Assembly (NCBI GenBank): GCA_963841855.1
Contig: CAWJEJ010000003.1
Location: forward strand, 496,001-560,000
Reading direction: 5' to 3'
Length of the DNA stretch: 64,000 nt
Source: CAXBBB01 sp963841855
GTDB lineage: Bacteria; Bacteroidota; Rhodothermia; Rhodothermales; BA12
The notes under the pieces are model-generated. The model had not been told where the DNA came from. It worked only from the letters and a program-made list of their open reading frames with translations, and searched no databases. The translations under genes were made by a program, and so were the position numbers. This document shows positions 59,376-64,000 of the stretch, piece by piece; within the stretch, counting starts at the first letter, position 1, and every line of letters starts with the position of its first letter.

Positions 59376-60587
59376 TTGCACTCTCGATCCGTCCTCGCTC
59401 CATTGCCCCGACTCCTTCCGGTCCTCGTCCTCTTGCTCGCTGCCGCCAGCGAGCCGTGCCACTCCCAGCCGACCCGAACCCTCCACGAGCGCACCGAACG
59501 TGTGGGGTTTGGGTGGGAGGTGGGCTACATCGCCGAGTCGTTCGCCAACCTGGACGGCGGCGCCCAGACGGGGACGGCGCTGCGCGGACTGCTCGACCTT
59601 TCTGCTGATCTCGACCTGGACCGTCTGATCGGACTCTCGCGCGTGACGGCCAAAGTCAACGTGATCCACGCGCACGGCGAAAGCCTGTCGGACTTGATCG
59701 GTGACGACCTACTCGTTTCCAATATCGACGCCGTCCCGACGCTGCGGCTGCAAAACCTGTGGCTCGAAGTCGGGATGCCGGGTGATGCGTGGGCCATTCG
59801 CGTGGGTAAGCAGGCCGTCGACGACGACTTTCTCTCGACCGACGGCAGTGTGCTGTTTTTGCACATGGCGGCGGCCTATCCGTTCACGCTCTCACCCAAC
59901 GCACCGCCATGGCCCGTCTCATCGCTCGCGGCTCAGGTTCGGCATGGACTGAACGAGCGGGTGACGCTTCGGACGGGCGTATTCGGCGCCGATCCTCTCT
60001 ACACCGACGAAGCCGAAGGCAATCCCGACGGCCTGTCGCTCGGACTCGACCCGTCAGGCGTACTGGTGATCGGCGAGGCGGCGTTCGACGGTCCGCGCGG
60101 GTTCTACCGGATCGGCGCGTGGCACGACACGAACGAGTTTACCGATGCGAACGGCGCGTCGAACCGAGGTCTTTCGGCCATCTATATCGCCGCTGATCAT
60201 CTCGTGCTGCTGACTGGTGGTATCACGAGGGAGGAGCAGAAAGGACTGCACATGTTCGGCACGGCGAGCTGGTCGCCTGACCGTGAGCACGCACCGATCG
60301 ACTACGACCTGCGGGGAGGTGCGTACTGGCGAGGATTGCTGCCGCGCCGCGCCCGCGACGTGCTAGGAGCCGGATACTTCCATCCGCACGTAGGACCTGC
60401 TGCGCGGTTCGGAGCGACAGGCATTGTCACGACCGAGTCGTTCTGGGAGGTGAGTTACCATGCCCAGCTAGCCGATTGGTGGAGCGTGCAGCTAAGCGCG
60501 CAATCGATCCAAAACCCCGGCGGCAGACGAGGCGACGTATTACCCGACGCGACCGTGGTGGGCGTTCGTCTGAGCGTGAGCCTGTGA
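59376..60587 (+). CDS. OprB-type carbohydrate/metal-associated porin
   Basis: A protein of about 403 residues from a TTG at 59376 (another TTG at 59403 is possible; no ATG fits this frame). Residues about 8-27 form a signal peptide (LPVLVLLLAAASEPCHS). The rest is an outer-membrane beta-barrel with the OprB look: VTAKVNVIHAHGES, LRLQNLWLEV, KQAVDDDFLSTDGSVLF, and a GGAYWRGLLPRR strand near the end. OprB-like porins pass small solutes and are often placed with metal-uptake genes. A reading frame from TTG 59345 also has a signal-like start but soon stops. Confidence 0.78.
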   Translation: MHSRSVLAPLPRLLPVLVLLLAAASEPCHSQPTRTLHERTERVGFGWEVGYIAESFANLDGGAQTGTALRGLLDLSADLDLDRLIGLSRVTAKVNVIHAHGESLSDLIGDDLLVSNIDAVPTLRLQNLWLEVGMPGDAWAIRVGKQAVDDDFLSTDGSVLFLHMAAAYPFTLSPNAPPWPVSSLAAQVRHGLNERVTLRTGVFGADPLYTDEAEGNPDGLSLGLDPSGVLVIGEAAFDGPRGFYRIGAWHDTNEFTDANGASNRGLSAIYIAADHLVLLTGGITREEQKGLHMFGTASWSPDREHAPIDYDLRGGAYWRGLLPRRARDVLGAGYFHPHVGPAARFGATGIVTTESFWEVSYHAQLADWWSVQLSAQSIQNPGGRRGDVLPDATVVGVRLSVSL

Positions 60588-60606
60588 CAACGGCCCTTCG
60601 TTCTGC

Positions 60607-60969
60607 TCACGAGCCCAGACGGAAGTACAGGCTATGATGCGCCGCGCATCCCGGATTGAAAGCCGATCCGCACGACGGACAACGGTGATCGGACGTGAGG
60701 TATACTCGAACAGACAGAACGGTCTGACAAGCGCCGCACAACACGGCGAGGTCGTCTAAGTGAGCACGCGGATCGCCAGTCTCCCAATCGCTCGTCTCTT
60801 CGAAGCAGGCGTGGCATGGATAGAACACGTCGCCCAGCCGCATCGCGACGATGTCGGTCGGGCCGTCGTAGTGGGCGCAGCACGTGTGTTCGTCTACGTC
60901 GACGCCGCGTAGGGGGACGGCGTAGCGGTCGTCGGTAGCAGGGGCGTGCCTCGTGATGCGGGCGGACAG
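60607..60969 (-). CDS. CHY-type zinc finger protein (non-canonical start)
   Basis: The frame carries a CHY zinc finger: VDEHTCCAHYDGPTDIVAMR, then CHACFEETSDWE, CGACQTVLSV and CPSCGSAFNPGCAAHHSLYF. The first zinc ligands (CCAHY) lie upstream of the only ATG (60843), so the real start must be further out. In that stretch the only candidate is a CTG at 60969, directly downstream of the bioY stop. CHY proteins bind three zincs and act in protein turnover or as stress proteins. It should be cotranscribed with bioY. Confidence 0.65.
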   Translation of the reverse strand: MSARITRHAPATDDRYAVPLRGVDVDEHTCCAHYDGPTDIVAMRLGDVFYPCHACFEETSDWETGDPRAHLDDLAVLCGACQTVLSVRVYLTSDHRCPSCGSAFNPGCAAHHSLYFRLGS

Positions 60970-60970
60970 G

Positions 60971-61561
60971 TCAGCCGCGATCGGTCAAGCGGTTTAAACC
61001 GGCATAACCGCCAGCGATCATGGCGATTTTGCACAGGTCCCACGTGACGAACAGGACGAAGCCTTTGTAGATCGACTCGGCCCAGGTTGCGTGTCCGGCG
61101 GCGAAGTGCAGCCACGTCACGCCCGATCCGAACAGGACGAGGGCGCCGAAAGCCGAAGCCGTCAGCAGGCGTCCGAGCGACGCGTCCGCCGAGGTCATCC
61201 GTCCGATCAGAAAGGCGACGAACGGATAGGAAAGGAGATAGCCCGTCGAGGCAGCGCCGACCAGATACGTCATCCCAAATTCGGCGCCAGCGAAGACAGG
61301 CAGGAAGAGACCCATCAGCAGGTAGGCCAGCATCGCCAGCGCGCCGTTGCGTCCGCCCAGGAAGAGGCCTGCGCCGTAGACGGCCGCCGTCTGGAGCGTG
61401 ATCGGTACTTCCCAGAGATAAATCCGCACCTGGGCACCCAGTGCAGCCAGCAGCGCAAAGCCGACAATCCCAGCGATCTGAACGAGGAGCGAAGCGTCCG
61501 CGCTGCGCAAATGAGCGAGCGGAGTAGAGCGAGCGGGTGAGAGCGAGGCAGCCGAGGTCAT
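60971..61561 (-). CDS. bioY: biotin transporter S component BioY
   Basis: A 196-residue membrane protein with about six helices. BioY motifs: VPITLQTAAVYGAGLFLGGR, then AMLAYLLMGLFLPVFAG and GYLLSYPFVAFLIG. It is the substrate-binding subunit of an ECF transporter for biotin. No BirA box or EcfT/EcfA genes are seen nearby, so it probably uses a shared energising module. A TATCTTGG element lies 26 bp upstream. Confidence 0.93.
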   Translation of the reverse strand: MTSAASLSPARSTPLAHLRSADASLLVQIAGIVGFALLAALGAQVRIYLWEVPITLQTAAVYGAGLFLGGRNGALAMLAYLLMGLFLPVFAGAEFGMTYLVGAASTGYLLSYPFVAFLIGRMTSADASLGRLLTASAFGALVLFGSGVTWLHFAAGHATWAESIYKGFVLFVTWDLCKIAMIAGGYAGLNRLTDRG

Positions 61562-61586
61562 AGCAAAAGCGAGTGGAGATCAGTCG

Positions 61587-61594
61587 CCAAGATA
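61587..61594 (-). promoter_or_regulatory. -7-like promoter element TATCTTGG of bioY
   Basis: Minus-strand TATCTTGG, 26 nt upstream of the bioY ATG. One of the eight similar elements in the window. Confidence 0.4.
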
Positions 61595-61840
61595 CTCATA
61601 CTCAAACGCTGCCGATAGTAGGTAGCTAGCGCCGTACTCAGCGTTACAGTTGACGCACGATCTGACCGGGGCACGCCAGCAAGAATCTGCTAACTAAATG
61701 AGCCAAGACCGTATCACCACCATGAAATACAGTCTCGGCCCAAGTGCGCGGCTCGAGAGCACGCGCGATTCGAAAGGTAGAACCAATGCGCGCGGTATCC
61801 AAACATCTAACTTACTTCTCTGTGCGTTATACGAGTACAC
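61595..61840. other. non-coding gap between bioY and dinB
   Basis: About 250 bp, less GC-rich than the genes around it, with no convincing open frame, hairpin or repeat. It should contain the dinB promoter. No SOS box of the LexA type could be recognised. Confidence 0.4.
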
Positions 61841-63010
61841 ATGCAGGATGGCAACCGAATAGCAGTCGGTTATCACATATCTTTGCACCCGTCTCCTTCC
61901 ATTCCGGTGCACTGCAAAAAGATCATACACATCGACATGGACGCTTTCTATGCGTCGGTTGAGCAGCGCGATGATCCGAGTTTGCGCGGCAGACCCATCG
62001 CCGTCGGCGGATCGGGACGGCGAGGCGTGCTGACGACCGCTTCGTACGAAGCGCGCCCGTTTGGAGTGGGAAGTGCGATGCCGACGTTCGAGGCGATGCG
62101 GCGCTGTCCCGAACTGATCGTCGTGCCGCCTCGCTTCTCGGTCTATCACGAGGTCAGCCAGCAGGTGCGGGCCATCTTCGCTCGTTACACCGATCTAATC
62201 GAACCGCTCTCGCTCGACGAGGCCTACCTCGACGTGACGCGCACCAAGATCGGACCTCCGTCGGCGACGCTCGTGGCCGAGCGCATACGAGCCGAGATCA
62301 CGCACGAAACCGGGCTGACGGCGAGCGCGGGCGTCGGGCCGGGTAAGTTCATCGCCAAAGTCGCCTGCGGGATGGACAAGCCGAACGGACTGACGGTCGT
62401 CACGCCGGACGAAGCACTGGCGTTCGTCGCGGCCTTGCGCGTAGAGCAGTTTCACGGCGTCGGACCCGTGACGGCGGCTCGTCTGCACGCTCTCGGCCTG
62501 CGCACCGGTGCGGATTTGGCTCGGCGGACGCAGGACGAGTTGGAGCGTCACCTGGGCAAAACCGGACGCTGGCTGTGGCGCATCGCTCAGGCCGACGACT
62601 CGCGCGAAGTCCGCCCGCATCGCATCCGCAAGTCGGTTGGGGCCGAGCGGACGTTCGGTCGCAATGTGAGCCGTCTGTCCGAGATGGAAGATCTGCTGCA
62701 TCCCATCGCAGAGAAGCTAGCCGGCCGGTTGGAAGGTCATCGGCTGCGTGGGCGATCGGTTACGCTCAAAATCAAGTACGCCGACTTCGCGCTCCACACC
62801 CGCGCCCATACCGGCACAAGCGCGATCCAAACGTCTGAGGTTCTTCATGCCGAGGCTGTTCGCCTGCTGCGCGCCGCGCCCGTTTCGCGACCGGTCCGTC
62901 TGCTCGGCATCTCGGTATCGTCGCTCGTCTATCCTGGTCAGCCTGAGGCGGTCCAACTGCGGCTGGGATTGGACGAGACCTGCAGAGCAAACCCATCCGC
63001 CGGCGCGTGA
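61841..63010 (+). CDS. dinB: DNA polymerase IV (Y-family)
   Basis: A 389-residue protein from the ATG at 61841; a GTG at 61907 gives a shorter start right before the domain (KKIIHIDMDAFYASVEQRDD) and is also plausible. Catalytic residues: D in DMDAFYASVE and the D-E pair in SLDEAYLDVT. Family regions GVLTTASYEARPFGVGSAMP, GVGPGKFIAKVACGMDKPNG and the little-finger domain are present; the thumb HhH is FHGVGPVTAARLHALG. It copies damaged DNA with low fidelity. A possible C-terminal beta-clamp motif is not obvious. Confidence 0.95.
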   Translation: MQDGNRIAVGYHISLHPSPSIPVHCKKIIHIDMDAFYASVEQRDDPSLRGRPIAVGGSGRRGVLTTASYEARPFGVGSAMPTFEAMRRCPELIVVPPRFSVYHEVSQQVRAIFARYTDLIEPLSLDEAYLDVTRTKIGPPSATLVAERIRAEITHETGLTASAGVGPGKFIAKVACGMDKPNGLTVVTPDEALAFVAALRVEQFHGVGPVTAARLHALGLRTGADLARRTQDELERHLGKTGRWLWRIAQADDSREVRPHRIRKSVGAERTFGRNVSRLSEMEDLLHPIAEKLAGRLEGHRLRGRSVTLKIKYADFALHTRAHTGTSAIQTSEVLHAEAVRLLRAAPVSRPVRLLGISVSSLVYPGQPEAVQLRLGLDETCRANPSAGA

Positions 63011-63105
63011 CCGAGGCGTGAGTCATCGTCACCGGGAGCGAACAAACGGGCGAATCGGCGCGCACGCTGCACGAGTAAAACTCTTCCACCAGCACACGCC
63101 ACGCC

Positions 63106-64000
63106 ATGAAGACAGAGAATCAGTACGACATCCAGAACCCTCTCATTCAGTATCCGAGGCCACCGTTTCCGCGCCAACCGCAGTCTGCGCCGGGCTCGGT
63201 CGAGGAGATGGATCCGCGCCCCGATCATGGCGAAACCAGCTACCAAGGGCTGGGCCGGATGAAGGGCCGCAAGGCGCTCATCACCGGGGGCGACAGCGGT
63301 ATCGGCCGAGCGACGGCGATTGCCTATGCCAGAGAAGGCGCATCGGTCGCGATCAACTACCTCGACGCCGAATCCAAAGACGCTCAGTCGCTCGCCGATC
63401 TGATAGAGGGTGAAGGCGGCACGCTGATCCGACTGCCGGGCGATCTGACCGACGAATCGTTCTGCCAGAAGCTCGTGCAGGACGCGCGCAACGCGATGGA
63501 CGGGCTCGACGTGCTCGTCATCAACGCAGGCAAGCAGGTATACGTCGAGGATATTCTGGACATCTCGACGCAGCAGTTCGACCAGACGTACAAGACTAAC
63601 GTCTACGCCATGTTCTGGCTCTCCAAAGCCGCCATTCCGCACCTGCCGCCGGGCGGGTCGATCATCAACGTAACGTCGATTCAAGGATCGAAACCGTCGC
63701 CGGGGCTCGTCGACTACGCGTCTACCAAGTGGGCCATCATCGGCTTCACCAAGGCACTCGCCAAGCAGATCATCGACAAGGGGATTCGCGTCAACGCCGT
63801 TGCGCCGGGGCCGTTTTGGACACCGCTCCAGCCGTCAGGGGGTCAACCCCAAGACAAGATCGAAGAATTCGGATCGACCGTCCCCTACGGACGCCCCGGA
63901 CAACCAGCCGAGATCGCGCCGATGTTCGTTTTCCTCGCCACCCAGGAGAGCGGCTACACGACCGGCGAGGTCTTCGGCTCGACCGGAGGCAACCCGACTA
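63106..64000 (+). CDS. SDR-family oxidoreductase, YghA-like (partial, 3' end cut)
   Basis: The gene starts at the ATG at 63106 and is open to the window end, 298 codons. After a leader of about 55 residues (YDIQNPLIQYPRPPFPRQPQ region typical of this group), the SDR core begins: ALITGGDSGIGRATAIAYAR (NAD(P) loop), VLVINAGKQ, Ser of INVTSIQGS and the catalytic YASTK. The C-terminal GYTTGEVFGSTGGNP is nearly at the usual end. Such enzymes are stress-induced dehydrogenases of unknown substrate, like E. coli YghA and B. subtilis GsiB-linked SDRs. Confidence 0.9.
   Translation, partial: MKTENQYDIQNPLIQYPRPPFPRQPQSAPGSVEEMDPRPDHGETSYQGLGRMKGRKALITGGDSGIGRATAIAYAREGASVAINYLDAESKDAQSLADLIEGEGGTLIRLPGDLTDESFCQKLVQDARNAMDGLDVLVINAGKQVYVEDILDISTQQFDQTYKTNVYAMFWLSKAAIPHLPPGGSIINVTSIQGSKPSPGLVDYASTKWAIIGFTKALAKQIIDKGIRVNAVAPGPFWTPLQPSGGQPQDKIEEFGSTVPYGRPGQPAEIAPMFVFLATQESGYTTGEVFGSTGGNPT

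Overview
The window is GC-rich, densely coded bacterial chromosome. Several features point to the Bacteroidota side, most likely a Rhodothermales-type lineage (inference). These are a TonB-dependent receptor with an N-terminal carboxypeptidase-regulatory-like domain, an M56 peptidase fused to TonB C-terminal (TonB_C) domains, many outer-envelope lipoproteins, a periplasmic CHAT protein, and -7-like promoter elements of the form TAnnTTG(C/G). There is no phage, plasmid, insertion sequence or CRISPR array. One tRNA gene (Val, UAC) is present.

Layout. 1-4.3 kb: prohibitin-like protein, DUF2520 protein, MarC membrane protein, a lipoprotein, an Asp-rich peptide, and a nested palindromic element. 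4.3-10.6 kb: a TonB_C/BlaI-M56 island with a secreted triple TonB_C protein, a frameshifted TonB_C lipoprotein, an FAD oxidoreductase, and an M56 sensor peptidase with an in-frame UGA beside a BlaI repressor carrying a perfect 54-bp internal duplication. 10.7-16.5 kb: lipoproteins, a GNAT enzyme, ruvC, and an ECF-type sigma factor with a membrane partner. 16.7-26.9 kb: tRNA-Val, rpmH, rnpA, yidC, mnmE, mnmG, rsmG and a WYL regulator. 27-34.9 kb (minus strand): a tightly overlapping run of CHAT protein, murQ and a TonB_C lipoprotein (with a TAG stop), followed by mfd. 35-37.7 kb: recF and a frameshifted M48 protease. 37.8-50.3 kb: surface-polysaccharide genes (glycosyltransferases, flippase), an HTTM-type membrane pair, a DUF3047 protein, an MMPL exporter and a ZIP transporter. 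50.4-54.6 kb: a CDC48-like AAA ATPase and tandem Uma2 genes. 54.6-60.6 kb: a predicted metal regulon with a DtxR/MntR repressor, thioredoxin-like protein, TonB-dependent receptor with a CGVC motif in its plug, ferritin-like protein and OprB-type porin. 60.6-64 kb: CHY zinc finger, bioY, dinB and an SDR dehydrogenase cut by the window edge.

Two 15/16 matches to the ParB-binding parS consensus lie inside coding genes at 32850 and 41155. Together with rpmH-rnpA-yidC-mnmE-mnmG-rsmG and recF, they suggest that the window is close to the replication origin. Five genes are interrupted: two by in-frame stops and three by single-base frameshifts. Three of these five encode TonB_C-domain proteins. Whether this is real decay or sequencing error is the main open question.
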